Below are positions 53,598 through 64,000 of a DNA stretch of 64,000 nt, piece by piece. Position 1 is the stretch's first letter. Each line of letters begins with the position of its first letter. Source of the stretch: Ascarosepion bandense (Eukaryota > Mollusca > Cephalopoda > Sepiida > Sepiidae); the NCBI GenBank assembly GCA_037127315.1, contig JBBBDQ010000445.1, positions 67,001 through 131,000 of the forward strand. Reading direction: 5' to 3'. Below the pieces are notes generated by a model, which did not search any database, was not told where the DNA came from, and was given only the letters and a program-made list of their open reading frames with translations. Position numbers and translations under genes: made by a program.

Positions 53598-56500
53598 CTA
53601 AGCTTGATCAAAACTACACTCGAATGTATATATAGTTAACATCTCCTGAAACAACATCCAACTAAATCACAGCTCTATGGACCCATCCCTGATATTTCTG
53701 CAATCTTAAACCCTAGAGTCCATGCTTGATGGTACCTACCCTCGAATGCCGAGAGCCATATTTAACATCTTTTGGAGACAGCACCCAACTATTTCACAAC
53801 TCTATGGACCCATCCCTGATATTTCTGCAATTTTTAACCCTAGTGTCTCAGCTTGATGGAAACTACACTCGGAGGTTGAGAGCTATACTTAAAATCTCTT
53901 GGAGACAACACCCAACTATTTCACAACTCTATGGACCCATCCCTGACATTTCTGCAATCTTAAACCCTAGAGTCTAAGCTTGATGGAATCTGCACTCGCA
54001 GGTTGAGAGCTATACTTAACATCTCTTGGAGACAACACCCAACTATTTCACAACTCTATGGACCCATCCCTGATATTTCTGCAATTTTTAACCCTAGAGT
54101 CTCAGCTTGATGGACCCTACACTCGGAGGTTGAAAATTTTTCTTAACATCTCTTAGTGACAACATCTAAATCACAACGTTATGGCCCCATCCCTAATATT
54201 TCTGCAATCTCAAATCCTAGAATCTAAGCTTGATGGAACCTGCACTCCGAGGCTGAGAGTTATATTTAAAATCTCTTGGAGACAACATCCAACTAAATCA
54301 CAGCTCTATGGACTCATCCCTGATATTTCTGAAATCTTAAACTTTAGAATCTCTGCTTGATGAAACCTACACTCGGATGTTGAGAGTTGTATTTAACATC
54401 TCTCGGAGACAATATTCAACTGAATCACAACTCTATGAGCGCATCTCTGAAATTTCTGCAATCTTAAACCCTAGAGTCTAAGCTTGATGGAAACTACATT
54501 AGATGCTGAGAACTATACTTAACATCTCTTGGAGACAACACCCAACTAAATCGCAGCTCTATGAGCCCATCTCTGATATTTCTGCAATCTTAAACCCCAG
54601 AGTCTAAGCTTGATGGAAACTACATTGGATGCTGAGACCTATACATAATATTTCTCGGTGACAACACCCAACTAAATCTCAGCTCTATGAACCCATCTCT
54701 GATATTTCTGCAATCTTAAACCCTAGAGTCTAAGCTTGATGGAAACTATATTGGATGCTGAGACATATACTTAACATCTCTTGGAGACAACACCCAACTA
54801 AATCTCAGCTCTATCAACCCATCTCTGATATTTCTGCAATCTTAAACCCTAGAGTCTAAGCTTGATGGAAACTACATTGGATGCTGAGACCTATACTTAA
54901 CATCTCTTGGAGACAACACCCAACTAAATCTCAGCTCTATGAGCCCATCTCTGATATTTCTACAATCTTAAACCCTAGAGTCTAAGCTTGATGGAAACTA
55001 CATATGATGCTGAGACCTATACTGAACATCTCTTGGAGACAACACCCAACTAAATCTCAGCTCTATGAGCCCATCTCTGATATTTCTGCAATCTTAAACC
55101 CTAGAGTCTAAGCTTGATGGAAACTACATTGGATGCTGAGACCTATACTTAACATCTCTTGGAGACAACACCCAAATAAATCTCAGCTCTATCAACCCAT
55201 CTCTGATATTTCTGCAATCTTAAACCCTAGAGTCTAAGCTTGATGGAAACTACATTGGATGCTGAGACCTATACTTAACATCTCTTGGAGACACCACACA
55301 ACTAAATCTCAGCTCTATCAACCCATCTCTGATATTTCTGCAATCTTAAACCCCAGAGTCTAAGCTTGATGGAAACTACATTGGATGCTGAGACCTATAC
55401 ATAATATTTCTCGGAGACAACACCCAACTAAATCTCAGCTCTATCAACCCATCTCTGATATTTCTGCAATCTTAAACCCTAGAGTCTAAGCTTGATGGAA
55501 ACTATATTGGATGCTGAGACATATACTTAACATCTCTTGGAGACAACACCCAACTAAATCTCAGCTCTATCAACCCATCTCTGATATTTCTGCAATCTTA
55601 AACCCTAGAGTCTAAGCTTGATGGAAACTACATTGGATGCTGAGACCTATACTTAACATCTCTTGGAGACAACACCCAACTAAATCTCAGCTCTATGCGC
55701 CCATCTCTGATATTTCTACAATCTTAAACCCTAGAGTCTAAGCTTGATGGAAACTACATAGGATGCTGAGACCTATACTGAACATCTCTTGGAGACAACA
55801 CCCAACAAAATCTCAGCTCTATGAGCCCATCTCTGATATTTCTGCAATCTTAAACCCTAGAGTCTAAGCTTGATGGAAACTACATTGGATGCTGAGACCT
55901 ATACTTAACATCTCTTGGAGACAACACCCAACTAAATCTCAGCTCTATGAACCCATCTCTGATATTTCTGCAATCTTAAACCCTAGAGTCTAAGCTTGAT
56001 GGAAACTATATTGGATGCTGAGACATATACTTAACATCTCTTGGAGACAACACCCAACTAAATCTCAGCTCTATCAACCCATCTCTGATATTTCTGCAAT
56101 CTTAAACCCTAGAGTCTAAGCTTGATGGAAACTACATAGGATGCTGAGACCTATACTTAACATCTCTTGGAGACAACACCCAACTAAATCTCAGCTCTAT
56201 GAACCCATCTCTGATATTTCTACAATCTTAAACCCTAGAGTCTAAGCTTGATGGAAACTATATTGGATGCTGAGACATATACTTAACATCTCTTGGAGAC
56301 AACACCCAACTAAATCTCAGCTCTATCAACCCATCTCTGATATTTCTGCAATCTTAAACCCTAGAGTCTAAGCTTGATGGAAACTACATTGGATGCTGAG
56401 ACCTATACTTAATATCTCTTGGAGACAACACCCAACTAAATCTCAGCTCTATGAACCCATCTCTGATATTTCTGCAATCTTAAACCCTAGAGTCTAAGCT

Positions 56501-58874
56501 TGATGGAAACTACATTGGATGCTGAGACCTATACTTAACATCTCTTGGAGACAACACCCAACTAAATCTCAGCTCTATGAGCCCATCTCTGATATTTCTA
56601 CAATCTTAAACCCTAGAGTCTAAGCTTGATGGAAACTACATAGGATGCTGAGACCTATACTGAACATCTCTTGGAGACAACACCCAACTAAATCTCAGCT
56701 CTATGAGCCCATCTCTGATATTTCTGCAATCTTAAACCCTAGAGTCTAAGCTTGATGGAAACTACATTGGATGCTGAGACCTATACTTAACATCTCTTGG
56801 AGACAACACACAACTAAATCTCAGCTCTATCAACCCATCTCTGATAATTCTGCAATCTTAAGCCCTAGAGTCTAAGCTTGATGGAAACTACATTGGATGC
56901 TGAGACCTATACTTAACATCTCTTGGAGACAACACCCAACGAAATCTCAGCTCTATCAACCCATCTCTGATATTTCTGCAATCTTAAACCCTAGAGTCTA
57001 AGCTTGATGGAAACTACATTGGATGCTGTGACCTATACTTAATATCTCTTGGAGACAACACCCAACTAAATCTCAGCTCTATCAACCCAGCTCTGATATT
57101 TCTGCAATCTTAAACCCTAGAGTCTAAGCTTGATGGAAACTACATTGGATGCTGAGACCTATACTTAACATCTCTTGGAGACAACACCCAACTAAATCTC
57201 AGCTCTATCAACCCATCTCTGATATTTCTGCAATCTTAAACCCTAGAGTCTAAGCTTGATGGAAACTACATTGGATGCTGAGACCTATACTTAACATCTC
57301 TTGGAGACAACACCCAACTAAATCGCAGCTCTATGAGCCCATCTCTGATATTTCTGCAATCTTAAACCCCAGAGTCTAAGCTTGATGGAAACTACATTGG
57401 ATGCTGAGACCTATACTTAATATCTCTTGGAGACAACACCCAACTAAATCTCAGCTCTATGAGCCCATCTCTGATATTTCTGCAATCTTAAACCCTAGAG
57501 TCTAAGCTTGATGGAAACTACATTGGATGCTGAGACCTATACTTAATATCTCTTGGAGACAACACCCAACTAAATCTCAGCTCTATGAACCCATCTCTGA
57601 AATTTCTGCAATCTTAAACCCTAGAGTCTAAGCTTGATGGAAACTACATTAGATGCTGAGAACTATACTTAACATCTCTTGGAGACAACACCCAACTAAA
57701 TCGCAGCTCTATGAGCCCATCTCTGATATTTCTGCAATCTTAAACCCCAGAGTCTAAGCTTGATGGAAACTACATTGGATGCTGAGACCTATACATAATA
57801 TTTCTCGGTGACAACACCCAACTAAATCTCAGCTCTATGAACCCATCTCTGATATTTCTGCAATCTTAAACCCTAGAGTCTAAGCTTGATGGAAACTACA
57901 TTGGATGCTGTGACCTATACTTAATATCTCTTGGAGACAACACCCAACTAAATCTCAGCTCTATCAACCCATCTCTGATATTTCTGCAATCTTAAACCCT
58001 AGAGTCTAAGCTTGATGGAAACTACATTGGATGCTGAGACCTATACTTAACATCTCTTGGAGACAACACCCAACTAAATCTCAGCTCTATGAGCCCATCT
58101 CTGATATTTCTACAATCTTAAACCCTAGAGTCTAAGCTTGATGGAAACTACATAGGATGCTGAGACCTATACTGAACATCTCTTGGAGACAACACCCAAC
58201 TAAATCTCAGCTCTATGAGCCCATCTCTGATATTTCTGCAATCTTAAACCCTAGAGTCTAAGCTTGATGGAAACTACATTGGATGCTGAGACCTATACTT
58301 AACATCTCTTGGAGACAACACCCAACTAAATCTCAGCTCTATGAACCCATCTCTGATATTTCTGCAATCTTAAACCCTAGAGTCTAAGCTTGATGGAAAC
58401 TACATTGGATGCTGAGACCTATACTTAACATCTCTTGGAGACACCACACAACTAAATCTCAGCTCTATCAACCCATCTCTGATATTTCTGCAATCTTAAA
58501 CCCTAGAGTCTAAGCTTGATGGAAACTACATTGGATGCTGAGACCTATACTTAACATCTCTTGGAGACAACACCCAACTAAATCTCAGCTCTATCAACCC
58601 ATCTCTGATATTTCTGCAATCTTAAACCCTAGAGTCTAAGCTTGATGGAAACTACATTGGATGCTGAGACCTATACTTAACATCTCTTGGAGACAACACC
58701 CAACTAAATCTCAGCTCTATCAACCCATCTCTGATATTTCTGCAATCTTAAACCCTAGAGTCTAAGCTTGATGGAAACTACATTGGGTGCTGAGACATAT
58801 ACTTAACATCTCTTGGAGACAACACCCAACTAAATCTCAGCTCTATCAACCCATCTCTGATATTTCTGCAATCT
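53598..58874 (+). repeat. 126-bp satellite derived from LINE RT coding sequence
   Basis: About 42 units; AGCTTGATGG marks unit starts. From 54481 on the spacing is 126 bp. The left-edge units are most diverged, with 127-bp spacing, and one frame still reads LDGNYTRRLRAILKISWRQH, PTISQLYGPIPDISAILNP (53850-53975). That is the post-RT block LDGTYTRMLR..SW..H.T...LYG..P found in animal RTE-like LINE ORFs. Homogenised units carry frameshifts and stops. Blocks of several units are themselves duplicated. Confidence 0.93.
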
Positions 58875-59407
58875 GACGCGAACGTTTTGAAATTTTTTAA
58901 GTGATTTTAATTTACGTTTCTTGCATCAAAAGTAACAGAATTCATGAAGAATAAATGTTCTGTATTCCTATCAGACGGTTTATTTTCTTTTAAATTTCGG
59001 CTTGTAAATATTTCTCTGCAAATTGGCAATATGTTTTTCAACAACTGTTCATTTCTGAGTTTCTCTTGCTTTTATTTTCTCTATAGTTTTTTTCTCTTCT
59101 TTTTCTACTTCTTTATCATTCTACTAGGCAATTTTTCTTCTTTCACCGAATTTTTATTAGTTACCTCCACTCATTTTTTAAGCATGACTTTTAAATCGAG
59201 TTTTAAAAAGTAAAAACCTTTTTTTAAGATTTAGTTTTAGTTTAACTGGAAGCTAGAGGATTAATATTACTAATATTACTATTAGTAATACTAATATTAC
59301 TAATATTACTAATATTACTATTTCCAGTAAGCAAAATACTCGAGTGTGCTTTAAACAGAAATTATGTTTATTGAAATATTTTTTGAGCGCTCGACACATT
59401 TGTAAAC
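58875..59407. other. No recognised gene; short (TAATATTAC)n palindromic run at 59265-59320
   Basis: The array stops at GCAATCT|GACGCG. A TTAATATTACTAATATTACT run follows around 59262-59320. T-rich ORF 58944-59213 has no domain. Confidence 0.45.
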
Positions 59408-59728
59408 TGTCATGGTGGCATCACCCATTACAATGGATTGAACTCTTCCTACAACTACATATACTTCCCCTCACAAGAGGTGGCAGATCAGAGAGTGAGA
59501 GATCTGCAAGAGATCAGCATATGCAGATTAGCGGAGCGCGAGAGGCAGAATAGCCAAGACTGCTACTGTACGACTATTGCGAGTCCCAGTTCTAGTATTA
59601 CTTCCTAACCCGTATTTATTCGTTCTACTAACAGAGTTCCAACTATTTGTATTTTGCTGTGTTAATATATATTTCCTATTTTGGTTTTTGTATTATTTCT
59701 TGAAGGACTCTTAACCGGGTCCACGACT
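59408..59728 (+). mobile_element. Solo LTR, second copy
   Basis: Begins TGTCATGGTGGCATCACCC and ends CCGGGTCCACGACT, matching the reverse complement of 14300-14637 across CCCCTCACAAGAGGTGG, GCGAGTCCCAGTTCTA and the ends. Flanks TAAAC (59403-59407) and TAAAG (59728-59732) agree at four of five bases. More diverged than the first copy; terminal CA is mutated. Confidence 0.8.
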
Positions 59729-59732
59729 AAAG

Positions 59733-60358
59733 TTAATTCTTGGTTTTAAAAATCTTGCAAAAATAAAATATACATCTGTGACACTTTTTTTTAAATTAGC
59801 AAATTGAAAGTTAAATTAATTTGATTTGAAACAAATGTTACTTGTTTATGTCATGAAAGTTAAAATAAAAGTATTTCTTAATCAGAAAGGTCTGACACGT
59901 TGATTTTTCTAGTAGATGATGGCAGCTTCTGTTATCAATCAAGTTTACACATCTGGAAGTATGGGGAGCAATAAATAACATAAGCCAAGTTAACATGTCG
60001 TAATGGAAACAACCCTTGAAACATGTGACTTCTTCGTGATAAGTCTTTTATAAGTTTCCATAGTATAGGAAAATGCGCAATTTAACATAAAAAAATAAAT
60101 TATTTAAAAATCTTAATTCTAAATTATTTTTATTAAGCTTTTCAATTTTCGATTTGTAAATAAAGTCTTTATTTAGTGAATTAATAACCGAAGACATTGA
60201 GTGACCGGAAGAAATTTAAAGATATTTGAAACTTTATAACTCATAATAATTAGCAAAGAACAGTGAAAACAATTATTATAAAAATTTATTATGGAACGAA
60301 AAATTGTTTTATTCTTCAGAATTTGATATCTTTCATTTATATTATTTATACATCTAAT
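59733..60358. other. No recognisable feature
   Basis: AT-rich; nothing recognised. Confidence 0.4.
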
Positions 60359-60385
60359 CTAAACTTATTTATAAATGAAACTTTG

Positions 60386-60444
<59 letters not shown>

Positions 60445-60719
60445 CTCTGTGTGTGTGTCTGTTGCCTATAGACTCCCAAACGGCTGAACCGATTTTCTTG
60501 AAAATTTGTACAGTTGTACTATAAGCGTCTGCGAGTGTTCTTACCTAGGTTTTGTGTTGAGGTACCACCGATAAATATCGAAAATCGATAATCGAAAAAA
60601 TCGGGTTATAGAAGGAATGGTCCGATTTTAATCAAATTTGATACACTCATAGACAAAAACATAAGAAACGATATTCAGAATTTTCATGGTTGCAGTTCTT
60701 ACAATAGTGCAGAAAATCG

Positions 60720-60772
<53 letters not shown>

Positions 60773-61163
60773 CAAGATGTTTATGTGTGTGTGTTGGTTT
60801 ATCTGCCTGTATGTCTGTATTTTTTCAGCTCTTTTATTTTAGTTTTTGCTTCGGGTTTGGCTCTAAGTAGGTATAATTGTAGTTCTTAGTCTCAGCCATG
60901 ATACCATTTACTCAGAGGACTTATTTAGACTTCAAAATTCAATTTACGACGAAAAAACTTCGAAAAAACTGGTATTGATACCAGGAAATCAAAATTTGAC
61001 TTACATCCATTCATTTCTCTTTCAGTCTACGGTTTCGCTTTAACTGGAAACAACTATTGCTTTTTAGTCTTTTGTGCCAACGTACAAAGAGTCTGAGCTC
61101 CAGGACCATGGATTAGTTTTAAAGCTTTCATTACACCCGAGCAACGCCGGACTATACTGCTAG
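60359..61163 (+). mobile_element. Non-autonomous Helitron, copy 7
   Basis: Longest copy (805 bp). TCTAAACTTATTTATAAATG start after A, (GT)n expansion at 60390-60445, (TA)n at 60722-60768, and CCCGAGCAACGCCGGACTAT then CTGCTAG followed by T. The extra length is from the microsatellites. Confidence 0.92.
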
Positions 61164-61479
61164 TTATACATAAACCGGTTTATTCAAATTAGATCAAATT
61201 TGTAATTCTGTTTCTCTGGAAACATAGAATATTCAAATACTTATGTTGTCTTATTCAATGTTAAAATTATTTCCTTCATTGTAAAAAAAAATTTGTAACT
61301 GTAATTTTCTATGAGAAAAATCTTCAAACTAGATAGTTTTATATAATTTTTTCCCGAGGAAAATTATATGTGTAAAGAATATCAGACGATATGTCTATTC
61401 AAATATTTCATTTTTCAAGAAAATTACCTATCATTATTGTAACTGTTCCTGTCTTAACTTCCTTTTAATCTGAATGCAG

Positions 61480-61510
<31 letters not shown>

Positions 61511-61913
61511 TTTGTGAACTTCCTTTTTTGAAAAGAAGAACCAACCTATTTTCATCATCGTTAAACCGACTCGAAGGTGTTCTTAAAAGAAAAAGGGAAA
61601 AAAATAGCAAAGAACATAAACTTTGAAAATATATTTATTTTTATTTTTCGTAAATATCATGTTAATTATTTATTTTTAAAAAAGACTTCTTCCAGCAATG
61701 CACCTGTGAGTAACAGTTTTTATTATATTATATTTTTTAAATGTGAAAATTATATTTTCATTACAATTTATTTTTACTACAAATTGTTTACATATTTGCA
61801 CCTATCTGAATTTGTCCAGAAATTTGCTTATTTTTAATAACATTCTACTCGTAAAAATTGAATTCTCCTTCACTCATTTTATTGACTGATGTTGAAAATT
61901 TACGAAGATTTTA
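61164..61913. other. No recognisable feature
   Basis: AT-rich, with (TA)n at 61482-61506. The 61577-61837 frame is low-complexity. Confidence 0.4.
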
Positions 61914-61921
61914 TCTTAGGG

Positions 61922-62350
61922 CATAGGTTCTCAAACTTTTTGCTGCGATTACCCCAAAATACAATTTCACTATTATCCATTACCCCAATGAACAAATACA
62001 CGTAACATAGGAAAAAAAGTAATTATATTTTCATACATCAAAAACAGACAAAGTTAATGGAAATTATTCAATACAATAGTACCAATCTATAATAATCAGA
62101 GGTATAGTAGCCGTAACCTAGCCGTGATTTTTAATGTGAGTGTTGAGTTTGTATTGCCTGTGCTAGTTTATTTATTCTTGGCTTTGTGACTGAAAGGGTT
62201 ATTCGGGCTTCGTTTGCCATGTTGAGTCTGCTATGTTTCTTGGTTTTCATTCCAAGAACACGGTGTGAAATTATAAGCTGATTGCCTCTTCCAAAACCAA
62301 ACATCTATTACCAACAAAATATGGGCTCATTACCCCACTGGGAACCATGG
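61922..62350 (-). mobile_element. Short hAT deletion derivative
   Basis: Reverse-strand homologue of the ends of the 48.4-49.7 kb hAT. The 5' piece CCATGGTTCCCAGTGGGGTA, ATGAGCCCATATTTTGTTGG is joined to the 3' piece containing MKTKKHSRLNMANEARITL (about 62255-62200), and the end is TTTGAGAACCTATG. TCTTAGG flanks both sides, fitting an 8-bp hAT target duplication with at most one mismatch. About 900 bp of the parental element is missing. Confidence 0.85.
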
Positions 62351-62428
62351 TCTTAGGGTCTTGAAAAGTCGGTACAAAAATGTCTCCGTAGTGCAATGGA
62401 TCACGTCTCAAAGTTGGTAAACCGAAGT

Positions 62429-62734
62429 CAGTCAGTTTAGGTGCCATACGTGATACACGCTTGGGCGATCATGTCTCGAAAGAGACATGACTGACTGGGC
62501 AGAAGATTATCCCGCAGTAGGTTGCCATTGCTTTCTGCGGTAGACTGGTTGCCGACCAAGGCTATAGAACCCAATCTGTCCTGCTATTTAACCCATAACT
62601 GGAAGGAAGAGACGGATTAATACCTTTCCCAGGGGTATTTGCGCGTAAGTGAATACAATGGATTCAACTGGAATTCGAACTCGGCTCCCCGGTTTCTCAT
62701 TCCGAGCCGATATCCACTGTACCACAACGCACAT
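62429..62734 (-). mobile_element. tRNA-derived SINE, near full length
   Basis: Reverse complement of the 17.4 kb copy: box A-like GTGGTACAGTGGATATCGG and box B GAGTTCGAATTCC on the reverse strand, hairpin GTCTCTTTCGAGAC, end CCTAAACTGACTG. CCGAAGT occurs at both edges (62422-62428 and 62735-62741), a likely target duplication. Confidence 0.88.
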
Positions 62735-62749
62735 CCGAAGTACCGAGTT

Positions 62750-62855
62750 CTAATTCAAGATGGCTCCGTTATATTCACTTACTCGGAAATACCTTTGGTA
62801 ATGATATGAATTCTCACCACTTCTCCGGCTATGGGTTAATTAGTAAGACGTGTAT
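62750..62855 (+). mobile_element. tRNA-derived SINE fragment
   Basis: Forward fragment with a decayed box B (GAGTTCTAATTCAAGATGG), TATTCACTTACTCGGAAATA and CTCCGGCTATGGGTTAATTA. It abuts the previous SINE in the opposite orientation. Confidence 0.7.
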
Positions 62856-62904
62856 CAATAAATCATTGCTATCTCGAAAAAGTTCTTACAACATGTTTCA
62901 GCTT

Positions 62905-63140
62905 TTTCTTTAATCATTTCATCCCAAGCGATGCAGGACCGCCACTGGTGCGCAGGGGTGACAATGAGAATAAAGGCTGAGTACAGCGGGTATTGAGGAA
63001 AAAATAAAAATAAACGAGATTGAAGATGATAGAAGATGGCAACTGACGTTGAATTTAAATTGTTAGAGATTGTAGATATTAGGAAAGCAAGTAAACGGAA
63101 GGGAGTTCCACAGAAGAAAGTGCGAGAAATAAACTGTTCC
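62905..63140 (-). mobile_element. CR1/L2-like LINE 3' end
   Basis: Reverse strand retains the RTFFCGTPFRLLAFL-like remnant of the ORF end (63130-63080) and the 3' tail CCCTGCGCACCAGTGGCGGT with CATCGCTTGGGATGAAATG (62910-62960). It ends beside a (TA)n-(GA)n at 63142-63176. Confidence 0.7.
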
Positions 63141-63176
<36 letters not shown>

Positions 63177-63381
63177 ATTAATCTAAAGTTATATTACTGA
63201 TAAGTCGAAAAACTCCTAACTAAAGTAAATTAGAACAATTAAAATTATTAGAAAATAAATTTAAATTAAATTAAATCCTGTTAAGATTATGACAGCATTA
63301 TACTAAACCAAATAGGTTAATTTTCACTTAGGTTAATATATATCTATATATTTAAACGAAACTTGGTTATAAACAACCGAC

Positions 63382-63753
63382 AATTTGAAATTAATTGTTT
63401 GAACATTATTTTTTATCGATACTCGTATTTAAGTAGATATACTGTTTTTAATTAAACAGTATTATATATTTATATCTACTGGCCTGATTATTTACGAAAA
63501 ATTTTTTATTACGAAAATGTGTGTCATTCGGCAGGATTCGAACCTGCGACCCCTATCTACATATCTACATGGTAACTTCCCCTATGTAGATAGGGGTCGC
63601 AGGTTCGAATCCTGCCGAATGACACACATTTTCGTAATAAAAATTTTTCGTAAATAATCAGGCCAGTAGATATAAATATATAATACTGTTTAATTAAAAA
63701 CAGTATATCTACTTAAATACGAGTATCGATAAAAAATAATGTTCAAGCAATTC

Positions 63754-63763
<10 letters not shown>
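63382..63763. repeat. Near-perfect 380-bp palindrome carrying tRNA 3'-half-like sequence
   Basis: Arms 63382-63563 and 63583-63763 are inverted copies, differing by a one-base indel and a few outer mismatches, around a 19-nt spacer. Both arms hold a tRNA-like segment. In the right arm it is an anticodon-arm-like CCCCT-ATGTAGA-AGGGG reading (GTA in the loop at 63586-63588, as in tRNA-Tyr). TCGC, the T arm GCAGGTTCGAATCCTGC and an acceptor-like CGAATGA follow. No matching D arm or 5' acceptor precedes it, so it is not a complete tRNA gene. Confidence 0.9.

Positions 63764-63826
<63 letters not shown>
63759..63826. repeat. (TA)n microsatellite
   Basis: About 34 TA units starting at the outer edge of the palindrome. 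Confidence 0.97.
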
Positions 63827-63829
<3 letters not shown>

Positions 63830-64000
63830 AAATAATAATTCAAAAATGAAATATAGAACCAGAATGAAAATCTTAGAACTAGACTGAAAATTGGCTATAA
63901 GACACGGGAAGTATTATTTTACATTCAATAGCGAAGGGTAAATAAGAGGAAATAAACCAATTTTATTTGGGGAAGTAAATTAAAAATTAATAAAATTTAA

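Noticed and set aside
53598..58874. CRISPR-like regular array
   Set aside because: Units are contiguous 126-bp repeats without unique spacers, in a eukaryotic context; no cas genes.
63583..63620. Functional tRNA-Tyr gene
   Set aside because: Anticodon-like and T arms are present but there is no D arm or matching 5' acceptor; the sequence upstream is the opposite palindrome arm.

Overview
This window looks like intergenic or intronic DNA from a large, repeat-rich animal genome. I found no host protein-coding gene that I could recognise. The mix of elements suggests a mollusc and most likely a cephalopod such as an octopus: RTE-like LINE 3' ends, Penelope-like elements (PLEs), tRNA-derived SINEs, Helitrons, mariners, long GATA/TATC arrays and a TTAGGG interstitial telomeric tract. 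That assignment is inference from the overall look, not from a diagnostic gene.

Layout. 0-3.5 kb: telomere-like tract, reverse-strand LINE, and an inverted repeat enclosing a GATA array and a PLE fragment. 3.9-9.4 kb: Helitrons either side of a reverse-strand LINE broken by a solo LTR. 9.6-11.1 kb: PLE pieces including a GIY-YIG endonuclease domain and a head-to-head PLE pair. 12.8-15.5 kb: LINE with a 105-bp coding tandem repeat, a SINE split by a solo LTR, and a Helitron. 17.2-19.4 kb: SINE, mariner pieces and a nested LINE. 20-25 kb: Helitron, 1.7 kb TATC array, mariner, second head-to-head PLE pair. 25.2-25.6 kb: a tandem 301-bp element carrying a type I hammerhead ribozyme and tRNA-like promoter boxes. 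26-31 kb: LINE tails amplified in tandem. 31.6-34 kb: PLE with a GIY-YIG domain but no reverse transcriptase, plus a third head-to-head pair. 34-37 kb: Helitron within a strand-asymmetric purine-rich block with a 166-bp period. 39-43.6 kb: LINE C-terminal fragments, a 186-bp coding tandem repeat, and a 79-bp satellite holding a mariner. 44-47 kb: TATC arrays and LINE 3' UTRs. 48.4-51.7 kb: a hAT element with a nested LINE, then a Tc1-like element with long IR/DR ends and a dead transposase. 52.3-52.8 kb: four tandem degenerate 5S rRNA copies. 53.6-58.9 kb: a 126-bp satellite derived from LINE reverse-transcriptase coding sequence. 59.4-63.1 kb: solo LTR, Helitron, short hAT derivative, SINE. 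63.4-63.8 kb: a near-perfect 380-bp palindrome with a tRNA-Tyr-like 3' half in each arm.

Every element seen is broken, truncated or non-autonomous. The most notable items are the hammerhead-bearing tRNA-like repeat (25.2 kb), the RT-derived satellite with higher-order structure (53.6 kb), the tRNA-containing palindrome (63.5 kb), the compact 5S array (52.3 kb), and a hammerhead-like core lying on the start codon of the PLE reading frame.
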